Shown: positions 8,560 through 19,895, numbered from the stretch's first letter. The stretch is 64,000 bases of DNA from Aliarcobacter vitoriensis (GCF_003316695.1 NZ_PDKB01000005.1:1-64000); one strand, 5' to 3'. The notes: generated from the sequence alone by a model not told the origin. Numbers and translations: made by a program.

Positions 8560-10982
8560 AAGCATCTTTTTATATAAAACTTTTTGGAGCTTTTTTAGCT
8601 CTTATTGTGATTTTATTATTTTTAATTACTCTTAGTTTGAATAATTTTTATTTATCATATAGTGAAAAAAAAGAGTCTGTAAAAATAGATACTATCTTAG
8701 AAACCAAAATAGATAAATTTTCATCTTATATTAAATTTTATGACAATAAATTGGTTTTCATAGAATCTATATTGTCAAAACAAAATAATTTAGAAGAGAT
8801 AAAACATCTTATAGAAAAAACTATATTTGAAGATACAAATATTTTGGATTTTAAAATAGTTGGTTTTGATTCAAAAGAATTTTTAAAAATTGAAAATTTG
8901 CAAAATAATGAAAATACAAATAAAAATGTAAGATTAGAGTCACTTTTTTTTGAAGAATATTTTAAAACTTTACAATCTTTGAATAGATATCAGATTTATC
9001 ATTATTGTGATACTAAAACAAATCAAGTATTAAATTTTGCAATTAGAGGTACAAATAATTTTTATATTTTTAAAGTTGATATGAAAAATATTTTAGAAGA
9101 TGTTACAAACTCTTTTTCTAAAAAAATATTTATAAAAGATACAAAAGGCAATTTTATAGATAATTTTGATTTAGAAATATTAAATGATAGTGAATATATA
9201 TCAAAAAAAGTTTATTTGGAAGACAATATATATTTTACATTTTTTATAAAAAAATCAGTAATTGAAGATGATTTTATAAAAGAGTATTATAAATATATTC
9301 TTATTGCTACATTTATCTTGGCATCAATTTTAGCACTTATTTTTACTTCAATTATTACTAAAGAGAGCAATAAAATAGAATTAGAAAATCAAAAATTAAA
9401 TTTTGATATAAATAAAACAGATATCACTTTAAGTGAAAATCAAAAGATTATGGATAGCTATATTATGTTTATCCAAATTGACAATGATGGAATAATCTTA
9501 AAAGTTAGTCAAGCATTTTGTGTTTTTCTAGGATTTTCAAAGAGTGAATTAATAGGTAATAGTTATAAAATCTTTTTCTATAAAGATATACAAAAATCTT
9601 TTAGAAAAGCTATAAACAATCAAGATATTAAAGAAAATTATAAAATTACAAATTTAAAAGGTAAAACAAAAGCAAGTGAAGATTTTTGGGTTGATTTGTT
9701 TATTGAAGAGTATATTTTAGATGATGAATCAAGAGTTTACAATATAGTTTGTCAAGATGTAACTGATAAAAAAAGAACATATCTTTTATATAAAAATCTA
9801 AATATGAAAATTGAAGAGTATGATGCAATCTTTGAAAATGTACATAGCGGAGTAGCACTTTTAACATTAGATTTAAAATTTGTTAAAGTAAATAATCAGA
9901 TGAGTGAACTTTTAGGTTTTAGCAAAAAAGAGTTGCTGGATATTACACCTTTGGATATAGTAAATAAAAGTTCAAGGAATATTTTGAAAAATATTTTAGA
10001 TGATATAAAAGAGTTTACAAATATATCAAAATTAGAACATATTTTTATAAGAAAAGATGGAACAGCAATACATTTAGAACTTTCTCTAATTTTGATGCTA
10101 AAAAAACAAAGAATAATATTTATTATAAATTCCTTAGAAGATAAAAGAGAATTACAAGAAGTAAATGCAAATTTAGAAAGTACAATTAAAAGTGAGATTG
10201 AAAAAAGTAAAGTAAAAGATGAAATACATCATAAAGAGCAATTAAAGAGTGCAAAACTAAGCTATATTGGTATATTGTCAGCTGGAATCACACATGAAAT
10301 AAATACACCTTTGACATATATAAAAGGTAATTTAGAACTTATGCAATATGATATTGAAGATTTGCCAAATTGTCCAGAAAAACAAAGAATGTTAAATGAT
10401 AGTAAAAAGATAAAAGATGGTATAAATAGAATAGCCAATATTGTTGAATCTATGAGAGAAATTTCTCATTCAAATGAAGAAACAAGAGGTGATTTTAATA
10501 TATATGCTACTTTAAATACAGCTTTAACAATGGCTCACAATAGAGCAAAGCATATTAGTAAAATTTATTTAAATGGAGATTTATTTAGTATTGATAATAT
10601 AAATAATGATAAATTCTCTTTTTATAGTTTTATTCAAAAACAAAGAGTTGAGCAAATTTGGATTATAATTATAAACAATGCTCTTGATGAGTTGATTAAG
10701 ATTGAAGATTATGAAAAAAGAGAACTTAAAATAGATATCTTTGAAGAAGAAAATTTTATAGTTGTCAAATTTAAAGATAATGCAAAAGGTTTAAGTCAAG
10801 AGATTATGAAAAAACTTTTTGAACCATTTACTAGTTCTAAAGAATCTGGTGGAATGGGAATAGGTTTATCTATTGCTAAGAAAATTGTAGAAGAGCATAA
10901 AGGAAGTATAAATGCATATAATGAAAATGGTGCAGTTTTTGAAGTAAGATTAAAAAAATATAAAGAAGAAGAAAATATATGA
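8556..10982 (+). CDS. PAS-PAS sensor histidine kinase
   Basis: An 808-residue membrane kinase with TM1 near residues 8-28, a sensor of about 200 residues and TM2 near 245-265. Two PAS domains follow (around LGFSKSELIGNSYKIFF and LLGFSKKELLDITPLDIV), then a complete kinase core: H-box AGITHEINTPLTYIKGN, N-box IIINNALDEL, G1 KFKDNAKGLS, F-box KLFEPFTSSK and G2 GMGIGLSIAKK. It is translationally coupled to the degenerate kinase upstream and overlaps the ymdB-like gene by 4 bp. The probable partner is the CheY-like regulator at 6269. Confidence 0.85.
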   Translation: MKASFYIKLFGAFLALIVILLFLITLSLNNFYLSYSEKKESVKIDTILETKIDKFSSYIKFYDNKLVFIESILSKQNNLEEIKHLIEKTIFEDTNILDFKIVGFDSKEFLKIENLQNNENTNKNVRLESLFFEEYFKTLQSLNRYQIYHYCDTKTNQVLNFAIRGTNNFYIFKVDMKNILEDVTNSFSKKIFIKDTKGNFIDNFDLEILNDSEYISKKVYLEDNIYFTFFIKKSVIEDDFIKEYYKYILIATFILASILALIFTSIITKESNKIELENQKLNFDINKTDITLSENQKIMDSYIMFIQIDNDGIILKVSQAFCVFLGFSKSELIGNSYKIFFYKDIQKSFRKAINNQDIKENYKITNLKGKTKASEDFWVDLFIEEYILDDESRVYNIVCQDVTDKKRTYLLYKNLNMKIEEYDAIFENVHSGVALLTLDLKFVKVNNQMSELLGFSKKELLDITPLDIVNKSSRNILKNILDDIKEFTNISKLEHIFIRKDGTAIHLELSLILMLKKQRIIFIINSLEDKRELQEVNANLESTIKSEIEKSKVKDEIHHKEQLKSAKLSYIGILSAGITHEINTPLTYIKGNLELMQYDIEDLPNCPEKQRMLNDSKKIKDGINRIANIVESMREISHSNEETRGDFNIYATLNTALTMAHNRAKHISKIYLNGDLFSIDNINNDKFSFYSFIQKQRVEQIWIIIINNALDELIKIEDYEKRELKIDIFEEENFIVVKFKDNAKGLSQEIMKKLFEPFTSSKESGGMGIGLSIAKKIVEEHKGSINAYNENGAVFEVRLKKYKEEENI

Positions 10983-11803
10983 GAATAGGATTTATAGGCG
11001 ATATAGTAGGACGTCCAGGAAGAAAAATAATAAAAGAAAATTTACAAAGTATAAAAGATGAGTTTAAAATAGATTTTATAATTGCAAATGGTGAAAATGC
11101 AAGTCATGGTTTTGGCTTAACACTAGATAGTTCAAAAGAGTTGTTTAGAAGTGGTATTGATGTGATAACTGGTGGAAATCATAGTTTTGATAAGAAAAAA
11201 GATATGAAAGTCTTACTAGAAGAAGGAAATGTTTTACGACCTGCAAACTATCCAGATGGTGTTATTGGAACAGGTTTAAAAATTTGTGATGTAAAAGTTG
11301 GGCAAAATATAGAAAAACTAGCAGTTATAAATCTAATGGGGCAATATTCAATGCCTATAGTTGATAATCCATTTAATTTAGCAACAAAGCTAATTAAAGA
11401 TTTAGAAGAACAAAATATAAAAAATATTTTTATAGATTTTCATGGTGAAGCAACAAGTGAAAAAAGAGTTATGCTTATGATGTTTAAAGGTAAAGTAAGT
11501 GCTATTTGTGGAACTCATACTCATATTGGAACAGATGATTTGCAAATCTTTGAAAATACTGCATATTTAACAGATATTGGACTTACTGGTTGTTATGATA
11601 ATGTGATAGGAATGGATAGTTTTGCCCCAATTCAAAGAGCAACTTTAGGTATTGGAGGACATTTTGAAGTTCCAAACTCTTGTAAATCTATTTTACAAAT
11701 TATGGTTGTTGATATACAAGATGGTCTTGCTTCAAAAAGTTTTAAAATAAAAAAATATTGCAATAGCAGCGAACTTCATATTAGCAATGCAATTATTGTT
11801 TAA
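10979..11803 (+). CDS. YmdB-family metallophosphoesterase
   Basis: The 274-residue protein begins MRIGFIGDIVGRPGRKII and contains IANGENASHGFGLT, ITGGNHSFDKK, DFHGEATSEK and GTHTHIGTDD. These are the metal-binding Asp/Asn/His residues of the TIGR00282/YmdB family, which includes 2',3'-cyclic-nucleotide phosphodiesterases affecting RNA turnover and biofilm in Bacillus. Length fits the family. The ATG overlaps the end of the kinase gene. The physiological substrate here is not shown by the sequence. Confidence 0.88.
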   Translation: MRIGFIGDIVGRPGRKIIKENLQSIKDEFKIDFIIANGENASHGFGLTLDSSKELFRSGIDVITGGNHSFDKKKDMKVLLEEGNVLRPANYPDGVIGTGLKICDVKVGQNIEKLAVINLMGQYSMPIVDNPFNLATKLIKDLEEQNIKNIFIDFHGEATSEKRVMLMMFKGKVSAICGTHTHIGTDDLQIFENTAYLTDIGLTGCYDNVIGMDSFAPIQRATLGIGGHFEVPNSCKSILQIMVVDIQDGLASKSFKIKKYCNSSELHISNAIIV

Positions 11804-11853
11804 TCATAGTTTAGATAAAATCTAAGAATATTTGCTTAAAAAAGGTTGAATTA

Positions 11854-12645
11854 ATGATTATAATTCCTCAAACAAAAGGTGGTGTTGGTAAATCTACTGT
11901 CGCTATGCAAGTGATTGCACCATATTTGTATAAAAAGCATGGTAAAAAAATTACCTATATTGAAATTGACGATGAAAATAACGATTCAAGATCATTTACA
12001 AGAACTGAAATTGTAGATAAAAGAATGCTTGGAACAAATAGAATAAATGAATTAGATGAATTGATTTTAATGGATGATAATCATGAAGTTATCGTTGATG
12101 TTGGTGGAAATAAAACATCTTCTTTAGTTTTAGATGAGATAAAAAAAGTTGGTTCATTTGGAAATGTTAAATGGATTATTCCATTAGGTGATGGTGAACT
12201 TGATGGAAAAAATGCTATCGCAACTATGAAAAAAATTAAAAAAATAGAGAAAAATCCTGAAGAGAATTTAATTTTTGCTCTCACTAGATCTATATCAATG
12301 GAAGAAGATTATTATAGTGAACAATTCATAAACTTTTTTGGTCATAAATATCTTGATTCAAACTCTGTAATTTGTGATTTTGTAAAAGAACCAAAATATT
12401 TTCCAGTTCAAAATGATAAAATAATTACTATGAGTAGATATTTAGGAAGTACTGTTTGGGAAATGGCTTATAATAATACAGATTTTGCTAAAAAAGCTAT
12501 TGAAGCAAAAGAGTTAGGAGATGTTGAGTCTGCTAGAAAGTATCTATTTTTTAGGAGAATACAAACAGAAGCAAAAGATTATGTAATAAATACTTTAAAC
12601 AAAATATTTTGTGATTTGGATAAATGGATAGAGATTAAAAAATGA
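11854..12645 (+). CDS. ParA-like P-loop ATPase
   Basis: The 263-residue protein starts MIIIPQTKGGVGKSTVAMQV, a deviant Walker A (KGGVGKS) of the ParA/MinD class, followed by YIEIDDENNDSRSF and EVIVDVGGNKTSS as Walker A' and B-like strands. No parB-like gene lies beside it; instead it overlaps by 4 bp a short gene for a membrane-anchored protein. Such orphan ParA proteins often position a cell component or plasmid; the cargo is unknown. No plasmid or phage gene lies nearby, so it looks chromosomal. Confidence 0.7.
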   Translation: MIIIPQTKGGVGKSTVAMQVIAPYLYKKHGKKITYIEIDDENNDSRSFTRTEIVDKRMLGTNRINELDELILMDDNHEVIVDVGGNKTSSLVLDEIKKVGSFGNVKWIIPLGDGELDGKNAIATMKKIKKIEKNPEENLIFALTRSISMEEDYYSEQFINFFGHKYLDSNSVICDFVKEPKYFPVQNDKIITMSRYLGSTVWEMAYNNTDFAKKAIEAKELGDVESARKYLFFRRIQTEAKDYVINTLNKIFCDLDKWIEIKK

Positions 12646-12890
12646 GCGAAATGAGTTTCAAACAAGCAAAAGAGCTTGTTGAAAGAATGGAGTTTAGTGA
12701 AATAGCTATTAGAAAATCTATTGATAATTTAGAAAAAGCATCTAATAGTTTTGAAGAAAGTCTAAAACTTCAAGATGATATTGTAAATAAACTTCCTTAT
12801 GCTGATAAAAAACTTTCAATTATGAAAATTGCAGTTTCTTTGAATCTAGGTTTAATCTTAGGTATTCTAATAGGAAAATATCTTTTATAA
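12642..12890 (+). CDS. Small coiled-coil protein with C-terminal membrane anchor
   Basis: 82 residues, not recognised. Residues 1-60 are charged and helical (KQAKELVERMEF, IDNLEKASNSFEESLKL), and residues 63-82 form a hydrophobic segment ending LGLILGILIGKYLL. It is translationally coupled to the ParA-like ATPase (ATGA overlap), so it may be that protein's partner or membrane tether. This role is inferred from position only. Confidence 0.55.
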   Translation: MSEMSFKQAKELVERMEFSEIAIRKSIDNLEKASNSFEESLKLQDDIVNKLPYADKKLSIMKIAVSLNLGLILGILIGKYLL

Positions 12891-12914
12891 AAATAAAATA
12901 GGAAAAATATATTA

Positions 12915-13625
12915 ATGGAAAAACAAGAAAAAATAGTATCGATGTTCAATAACATTGCACCAACTTATGACACTGCAAATAGAGTTTTATCAATGGGAAT
13001 AGATAAATCTTGGAGAGATAAAGCTTGTAAAAAAGCTTTTGAACTTTATGGAAAAAATAGTATTGATAAAATAGTTGATGTTGCTTGTGGAACTGGAGAT
13101 ATGATACTTTTTTGGAAAGAAGTTGCAAAGAAAAAAAACATTGATTTAAAAAATATTGTTGGAGTTGATCCAAGTGTTGGTATGATGGAAGTTGGTAAGA
13201 AAAAACTTCCAGAAGTAGATTTTATAGAAGCTTTTGCAACTTCTATGCCAATTGATATCCAAAGTGCAGATATTATTTCTATTTCTTATGGAATTAGAAA
13301 TGTTGTACAAAGGCAAGAAGCGTTTATAGAATTCGCAAGAGTTTTAAAAAAAGATGGATTAGTAGTAATTAGTGAATTTACAAAAAATAAAAAAGAGAAC
13401 TTACTTGACCATATAACAGCTTTTTATATGGATAAAGTTTTACCAACAGTTGGTGGAATAATATCAAAAAACAAAGAAGCTTATAGATATTTACCAGATT
13501 CAATTGATGAGTTTTTAACAACAGAAAATCTTTGCAAAGAGCTAAAAAATGCTGGTTTAGAACCAGTTTATGTAAAAGCATTTTCTATGAATATTTCAAC
13601 ACTTATAATTGCAAAAAAAGTTTAA
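12915..13625 (+). CDS. ubiE: UbiE/MenG demethylmenaquinone methyltransferase
   Basis: A 236-residue class I SAM methyltransferase: FNNIAPTYDTANRVLSMGID near the N terminus, SAM-binding VDVACGTGDM near residue 57, VGVDPSVGMMEVG, and the family motif SYGIRNV near residue 120. It C-methylates demethylmenaquinone in menaquinone synthesis. Its stop codon shares one base with the xseA start. Both the length and the UbiE signature motifs fit. Confidence 0.92.
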   Translation: MEKQEKIVSMFNNIAPTYDTANRVLSMGIDKSWRDKACKKAFELYGKNSIDKIVDVACGTGDMILFWKEVAKKKNIDLKNIVGVDPSVGMMEVGKKKLPEVDFIEAFATSMPIDIQSADIISISYGIRNVVQRQEAFIEFARVLKKDGLVVISEFTKNKKENLLDHITAFYMDKVLPTVGGIISKNKEAYRYLPDSIDEFLTTENLCKELKNAGLEPVYVKAFSMNISTLIIAKKV

Positions 13626-14818
13626 TGAATCCAATTAGCGTATCAACTTTAAATACTCAAATAAAATCTCTTCTTGAAACAACATTTATGCAAATTTGTG
13701 TTGAAGGGGAGATTTCCAATCTTACAATTCATAGTTCAGGACATATTTATTTTTCTATAAAAGATGAAAACTCTACAATATCTTGTGTTATGTTCAAAGG
13801 AAATACAAAATATCTAAAGTTTGAACTTGAAAATGGACAAAAAGTTCAAGTAACAGCAAGTATAACTGTATATGTCCCAAGAGGAAATTATCAGTTACTT
13901 TGTACAAAAATAGAGCCATCTGGAGTTGGAAATTTGGCTTTTGCTTTTGAACAACTAAAAATAAAACTTCAAGCAAAAGGATATTTTGAACAAAGTATCA
14001 AAAAAACTCTTCCAAAATATCCTAAAAAAATAGCAATTGTTACAAGTGCCACAGGTGCTGCAATAGAAGATATGAAAAAAGTTGCTAGTAAGAGATGGGC
14101 TTTGTGTGAACTCATATTAGTTCCAACTTTGGTACAAGGAAATGGCAGTATTGAAGATATAGCTAGTTCAATAAAATATGCTGATAAATTAAACTGCGAT
14201 ATTGTGATTGTAGGTCGTGGTGGTGGAAGTATTGAAGATTTATGGGCTTTTAATAGTGAAATTGTTGCAGATGCTATTTTTCAAGCAAAAACACCAATTA
14301 TTTCAGCCGTTGGACATGAGATTGACTATTTGATAAGTGATTTTGTAGCTGATATTCGAGCTGCAACTCCATCAAATGCTATGGAAATAGCACTACCTGA
14401 TATTAATGAACATATTTTATATCTTGACAGTTTTGTTATCGAATTTCAAAATAGATTAAAAATGATTTTTTCAAATAAAGAACAAGAGTTAATAAATACA
14501 AGAAAACTTTTAGAGCAAAACTCTATTGAGTCAAAGTTTAGTTTTATCTCTTCTCAAATTAAACTTGTCAAATCATCTTTTAATAGTAGTTTTTCTCAAA
14601 AGATTCATATTTTTCAAAATAGTTTAGATAATCTAAAATCAAATTATGTATTGAATCATCCAGAAAAAAAAGAAAAAAATGGTTTTGTACAAATTTCAAA
14701 AGATAATAAAATTGTATCATTAGAAGATTTGAAGATTGGGGATAGTTTAGAACTGCAAACTGTAAATATAATAGCAGATTGTAAGATTACTAATTTAAGT
14801 AAACAAAAGGTAAAATAG
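13625..14818 (+). CDS. xseA: Exodeoxyribonuclease VII large subunit
   Basis: About 397 residues: an N-terminal OB-fold (CVEGEISNLTIHSSGHIYFS, ISCVMFKG) and the catalytic core (KIAIVTSATGAAIEDM, IVIVGRGGGSIEDLWAFN, ISAVGHEIDYLISDFVADIR), then a coiled coil. With XseB it degrades single-stranded DNA. I chose ATG at 13625, which overlaps the ubiE stop, over an upstream in-frame start inside ubiE, because it gives the standard MNPISVSTLN N terminus. No xseB is visible beside it. Confidence 0.93.
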   Translation: MNPISVSTLNTQIKSLLETTFMQICVEGEISNLTIHSSGHIYFSIKDENSTISCVMFKGNTKYLKFELENGQKVQVTASITVYVPRGNYQLLCTKIEPSGVGNLAFAFEQLKIKLQAKGYFEQSIKKTLPKYPKKIAIVTSATGAAIEDMKKVASKRWALCELILVPTLVQGNGSIEDIASSIKYADKLNCDIVIVGRGGGSIEDLWAFNSEIVADAIFQAKTPIISAVGHEIDYLISDFVADIRAATPSNAMEIALPDINEHILYLDSFVIEFQNRLKMIFSNKEQELINTRKLLEQNSIESKFSFISSQIKLVKSSFNSSFSQKIHIFQNSLDNLKSNYVLNHPEKKEKNGFVQISKDNKIVSLEDLKIGDSLELQTVNIIADCKITNLSKQKVK

Positions 14819-14855
14819 TTCAATTTTATTAATTGTGCTTTAAAGAGGGGATAAT

Positions 14856-15332
14856 ATGGAAAATAGTTCAAATAAAAACATTAGTCCAAATGTAACAGAA
14901 TTTATGACATTTGAATTAGGTAAGATGAAGTATGCAATTGAGTTGCCAAAGATAAAAGAAATTTTAACATATCCAGATAATATTACGATTTTGCCAAACA
15001 CTTCTGAATGGGTAAAAGGTCTTATAAATTCAAGAGGTGAGGTTGTTCCTATTTTAGATATTAGGATTAAATTTAAAACAGGTCCTGCTATATATGATGA
15101 AAATACTTCTATTATAACAGTTATCACTGAAGATAAAAGAATGATAGGAATAGTTGTAGATCTAGTTGATGATGTTCAAAAAATAGATACAAATATGTTA
15201 GCACCTGTTGCAGAAATGGGTACAGGTATTCCAGCAAAATATCTAAAAGGTTATGTAAGATTGAACGATAGCAAAATGCTAGTTCTTATGGATATCGAAA
15301 AAGTTGTTTGTAAAGAAGAGTTAGAGGATTAA
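14856..15332 (+). CDS. cheW: Chemotaxis coupling protein CheW
   Basis: A 158-residue CheW-like protein: EFMTFELGKMKYAIELPKIK, WVKGLINSRGEVVPILDIRI near residues 48-70 and IGIVVDLVDDV. CheW links chemoreceptors such as the CZB receptor at 4867 to the kinase CheA. It has an AGAGGGG ribosome site. It stands alone and ends against a convergent cyclophilin gene. Confidence 0.9.
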   Translation: MENSSNKNISPNVTEFMTFELGKMKYAIELPKIKEILTYPDNITILPNTSEWVKGLINSRGEVVPILDIRIKFKTGPAIYDENTSIITVITEDKRMIGIVVDLVDDVQKIDTNMLAPVAEMGTGIPAKYLKGYVRLNDSKMLVLMDIEKVVCKEELED

Positions 15333-15343
15333 TTTAATCCTCT
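15322..15343. terminator. Shared terminator of cheW and the cyclophilin gene
   Basis: The palindrome TAGAGGATTAA/TTTAATCCTCTA overlaps the stop codons of both convergent genes. T-rich sequence follows on the plus strand and A-rich sequence precedes it, so it could act in both directions. Confidence 0.65.
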
Positions 15344-15879
15344 ATTTTTATAGATATAATTTTTACATCTTCTATTGGTTTATCACCACCATATTTCCCA
15401 CTTGTTTTTACATTTTCAATTTCTTTTACAACATCAAATCCATCAATAACATATCCAAAAATAGTATGATAACCATTTAACCAATATGTTGCTGCAGTTG
15501 TAATAAAAAATTGGCTGTTGTTTGTATTTTTACCTTTATTTGCCATTGCTAAAATGTATGGTTTATCAAAAAGAGCATTTTTAGAAAATTCATCTTCAAA
15601 ATCTTTATTCCAAATAGACTCTCCTCCAATTCCAGTTCCTGTTGGATCACCACCTTGAAGCATAAACCCTTTTATTACTCTATGAAAAATTTGACCATCA
15701 TAATAACCATTTTTTGAATGTGTTATAAAATTTTCAACAGCCTTTGGAGCGATCTTTGGTCTAAGTTCAACTTTTATAATACCTTTTGATGTTTCAAAAA
15801 TAGCAACAGGGTTCTTTTCTAAATTATTTGCAAATACAAATAGCGAAAAAGAGAAAATAAATAGCAATATTTTTCTCAT
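15334..15879 (-). CDS. Exported cyclophilin-type peptidylprolyl isomerase
   Basis: A 181-residue cyclophilin with signal peptide (KILLFIFSFSLFVFANN). The isomerase core has APKAVENFITHSKNGYYDG, IFHRVIKGFMLQGGDPTGTG, NSQFFITTAATYWLNGYHTIFG. It catalyses cis-trans proline isomerisation, here probably in the periplasm. The catalytic arginine (FHRVIKGFM) and the QFFIT stretch are present. It is divergent from panD and convergent with cheW. Confidence 0.9.
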   Translation of the reverse strand: MRKILLFIFSFSLFVFANNLEKNPVAIFETSKGIIKVELRPKIAPKAVENFITHSKNGYYDGQIFHRVIKGFMLQGGDPTGTGIGGESIWNKDFEDEFSKNALFDKPYILAMANKGKNTNNSQFFITTAATYWLNGYHTIFGYVIDGFDVVKEIENVKTSGKYGGDKPIEDVKIISIKIED

Positions 15880-15966
15880 AATCTTTTATCCTTTTAATAT
15901 GATTTTATATGAAATTAGTATAGTATATTAGCTTTAAAAAAAAATAAAAAGTTAAGGATTTTTTAT

Positions 15967-16350
15967 ATGACATTTGAGATGTTATACAGCAAAATTCATA
16001 GAGCAACAGTTACAGATGCAAATTTGAACTATGTTGGTTCTATTACGATTGATGAAGATTTAATGAATGCTGCAAAGTTGAAAGTTGGGCAAAAAGTTGA
16101 TATTGTAAATATTAACAATGGTGAGAGATTTCAAACTTATATCATAAAAGGAAAAGCAGGTTCAAAAGATATGTGTTTAAATGGAGCAGCTGCTAGAAAA
16201 GTTGAAATTGGCGATAAAATAATCGTTATTGCTTATGCAACATATAATGAAGCAGAACTTGAAAACTATAGTCCAACAGTTGTTTTAGTAGATGATAAAA
16301 ATAATATTGATTTAATTACAAATAAACTTGAAGGTGGAAAATATGTTTGA
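15967..16350 (+). CDS. panD: Aspartate 1-decarboxylase
   Basis: A 127-residue Pan[21 protein letters not shown] then SITIDEDLM. The Gly-Ser pair is the self-cleavage site that generates the pyruvoyl cofactor. [22 protein letters not shown] and [10 protein letters not shown] complete the fold. It makes beta-alanine for pantothenate and coenzyme A. It overlaps the YbaB-family gene by 8 bp. Confidence 0.95.
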   Translation: MTFEMLYSKIHRATVTDANLNYVGSITIDEDLMNAAKLKVGQKVDIVNINNGERFQTYIIKGKAGSKDMCLNGAAARKVEIGDKIIVIAYATYNEAELENYSPTVVLVDDKNNIDLITNKLEGGKYV

Positions 16351-16663
16351 TGGAATTGATTTAAAAAACTTAAATCTTGGTGATATGATAAATAAATTTC
16401 AAGATATGGCACAAAATGCACAAAGTGAAAATGCTTCTAAAATTTTTACATCAAAAGCTGGTGGAGGAATGGTTGAAATTTCTGTAAATGGAAATTCAGA
16501 AGTTGTTGATTTAAAAATTGATGATTCATTACTAGAAGATAAAGACTCTTTACAAATATTGTTAATTTCATGTATGAATGATATTATCAAACAAAGTGAA
16601 GAGAATAAAAAAATGATGGCTATGAACTTGATGGGAAATCTCGGTTCTTTTGGACAGAAATAA
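16343..16663 (+). CDS. YbaB/EbfC-family nucleoid-associated protein
   Basis: 106 residues from the ATG at 16343, whose SD (AAGGTGG) lies inside panD. The protein has the YbaB layout: a helical N terminus, the strand segment [22 protein letters not shown], and a C-terminal helix. Family members bind DNA and are often encoded near recombination genes, though here the neighbours are panD and ispA. An earlier in-frame TTG at 16328 is less likely because it lies before the SD. Confidence 0.85.
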   Translation: MFDGIDLKNLNLGDMINKFQDMAQNAQSENASKIFTSKAGGGMVEISVNGNSEVVDLKIDDSLLEDKDSLQILLISCMNDIIKQSEENKKMMAMNLMGNLGSFGQK

Positions 16664-16664
16664 A

Positions 16665-17528
16665 ATGCAAGAACTTTTAGAAACTTTTGAAGAGTATTTA
16701 TTAGCAAATCTTCCAAAATCAAAAACTATTCATCCACATTTTGAATTAGCTTTGGGTGATATGCTAAAAGCTGGAGGTAAAAGATTTAGACCTATGTTGT
16801 TACTTAGTGTTGTAAAATCTAAAAAATCACTTTTAGTAAAAAATAGTCTAAGTGTTGCTTTAGGAGTTGAATTTCTACATACATATTCTTTGATTCACGA
16901 TGATTTACCAGCTATGGATAATTCTGATTTAAGAAGAGGATTTCAAACTTTACACAAAAAATATGATGAAGTAACAGCTATTTTGGTTGGCGATGCTTTG
17001 AATACGGAAGCTTTTAAATTAATTGCAAATGCTTCTCTTCACAATGATATAAAAATAGAACTTATCAAATCTTTGTCACAAAATGGTGGAATAGATGGAA
17101 TGATAATTGGACAAGCAATAGATTGTTATTTTGAAAAGCAAAAACTATCTTTAGAAGATTTGGAGTTCTTGCATATTCATAAAACAGCAAGGCTTATAGC
17201 AGCTAGTCTTAAAATGGGAGCAATCATTTGTGAATATGAGAAAGAAATACAAGATAAACTTTATGATTTTGGTTTAGATTTAGGTCTTTTATTTCAAATT
17301 CAAGACGACATTATAGATGAAACTTGTAGTTCTGAAGAAGCTGGAAAAACTACTCAAAATGATAGTTTTAAAAACTCGTTTGTAAATCTTTTAGGACTTG
17401 ATGAAGCTAAAAAAAGTGCTGATAAATTGGCTTTAAAATGTATAGAAACTTTGGATAGTTTTGAAGATAATTTGAAAGAATCTTTAGAAGAACTACTTTT
17501 AAAATATATAAATAGACATAAACTTTAG
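16665..17528 (+). CDS. ispA: Polyprenyl (farnesyl/geranyl-type) diphosphate synthase
   Basis: About 287 residues from ATG 16665. It has GGKRFRPMLLL, the first aspartate-rich motif in IHDDLPAMDNSDLRRG, GDALNTEAF and the second motif in FQIQDDIIDE. It condenses isopentenyl diphosphate with allylic diphosphates. The chain length of the product is inferred from the short IspA-type layout rather than proven. The start lies 1 nt after the YbaB-family stop, so the genes are probably co-transcribed. Confidence 0.9.
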   Translation: MQELLETFEEYLLANLPKSKTIHPHFELALGDMLKAGGKRFRPMLLLSVVKSKKSLLVKNSLSVALGVEFLHTYSLIHDDLPAMDNSDLRRGFQTLHKKYDEVTAILVGDALNTEAFKLIANASLHNDIKIELIKSLSQNGGIDGMIIGQAIDCYFEKQKLSLEDLEFLHIHKTARLIAASLKMGAIICEYEKEIQDKLYDFGLDLGLLFQIQDDIIDETCSSEEAGKTTQNDSFKNSFVNLLGLDEAKKSADKLALKCIETLDSFEDNLKESLEELLLKYINRHKL

Positions 17529-17547
17529 TTAAAATGACTCAAAGATA

Positions 17548-17576
17548 TTGACAAAATTTAAAAAATTTTATAAAAT
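17548..17576 (+). promoter_or_regulatory. Sigma-70 promoter of groES-groEL
   Basis: TTGACA at 17548-17553 and TAAAAT at 17571-17576 are separated by 17 bp, a near-ideal promoter, directly followed by the CIRCE operator. It lies 75 bp before groES. Confidence 0.8.
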
Positions 17577-17603
17577 TTGGCACTTGGAATTTACAAGTGC
17601 TAA
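17577..17603 (+). promoter_or_regulatory. CIRCE operator (HrcA site)
   Basis: TTGGCACTT, nine bases, then AAGTGCTAA: the CIRCE inverted repeat TTAGCACTC-N9-GAGTGCTAA with three mismatches. It overlaps the expected transcription start of groES, so HrcA would repress the operon until heat shock. Confidence 0.85.
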
Positions 17604-17650
17604 ATTCTAAGCTAAATAAAAAAATAAATATAATAAAAAAGGAAGACAGT

Positions 17651-17908
17651 ATGAATTTTAAACCACTAGGTGAAAGAGTTCTTGTTGAAAGAACAGAAGT
17701 AGAAAATAAAACAGCAAGTGGAATTATAATTCCAGATAATGCTAAAGAAAAACCACAAACTGCAAAAGTTGTAGCTATTGGTAATAAAGTAGAAGATGTT
17801 AAAGTTGGTGATGTTATTGTTTTTGAACAATATAGAGGAACTGAACTTAAACTTGAAGAAAAAGAGTATCTTATTTTAAATATTGAAAATGTTATAGGAG
17901 TTATGTAA
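17651..17908 (+). CDS. groES: Co-chaperonin GroES
   Basis: 85 residues: [20 protein letters not shown], the mobile loop [30 protein letters not shown] and the end [10 protein letters not shown]. It caps GroEL during protein folding. ATG at 17651 follows a strong SD (AAAAGGAAG). Regulated by the CIRCE element upstream. Confidence 0.96.
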   Translation: MNFKPLGERVLVERTEVENKTASGIIIPDNAKEKPQTAKVVAIGNKVEDVKVGDVIVFEQYRGTELKLEEKEYLILNIENVIGVM

Positions 17909-17978
17909 TAACATACGTTGCATAGCAACTTATCCATTTACATAAAATTGTTTAAAATAGAAAATAAAATTGAAATAA

Positions 17979-19631
<1,653 letters not shown>

Positions 19632-19652
19632 TAAAACATCATAAAAATTTTT

Positions 19653-19686
19653 AAAAAGAGAGTGATTTTTTGCTCTCTTTTTTTTT
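19653..19686 (+). terminator. Rho-independent terminator after groEL
   Basis: The stem AAAAAGAGAG/CTCTCTTTTT with a ten-base loop (TGATTTTTTG) is followed by a long T run, 21 bp after the groEL stop. Confidence 0.88.
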
Positions 19687-19770
19687 GCTAAATTTTACGA
19701 TTTATATTTAAAATTATTATTTTATATAAATCAATTTTATGTGATTCTAACAAGAAATATACTTAATTTT

Positions 19771-19785
19771 GTTACCAAAAGTAAC
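19771..19785. promoter_or_regulatory. Palindrome upstream of the TonB receptor gene
   Basis: GTTAC-CAAAA-GTAAC lies 111 bp before the receptor start in an otherwise AT-rich leader. It could bind a regulator. It is not a clear Fur box, and I found no convincing Fur box in 19700-19895. Confidence 0.3.
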
Positions 19786-19895
19786 TCCAACTAACAAATT
19801 TGAAAATTCTTTTGTAAAAATTGTCCATTTTTTTCATTTAAATCGTCTTACTATATAGAGAAACAAATTCTCAAAATTAATACAAAGGATTTAAG

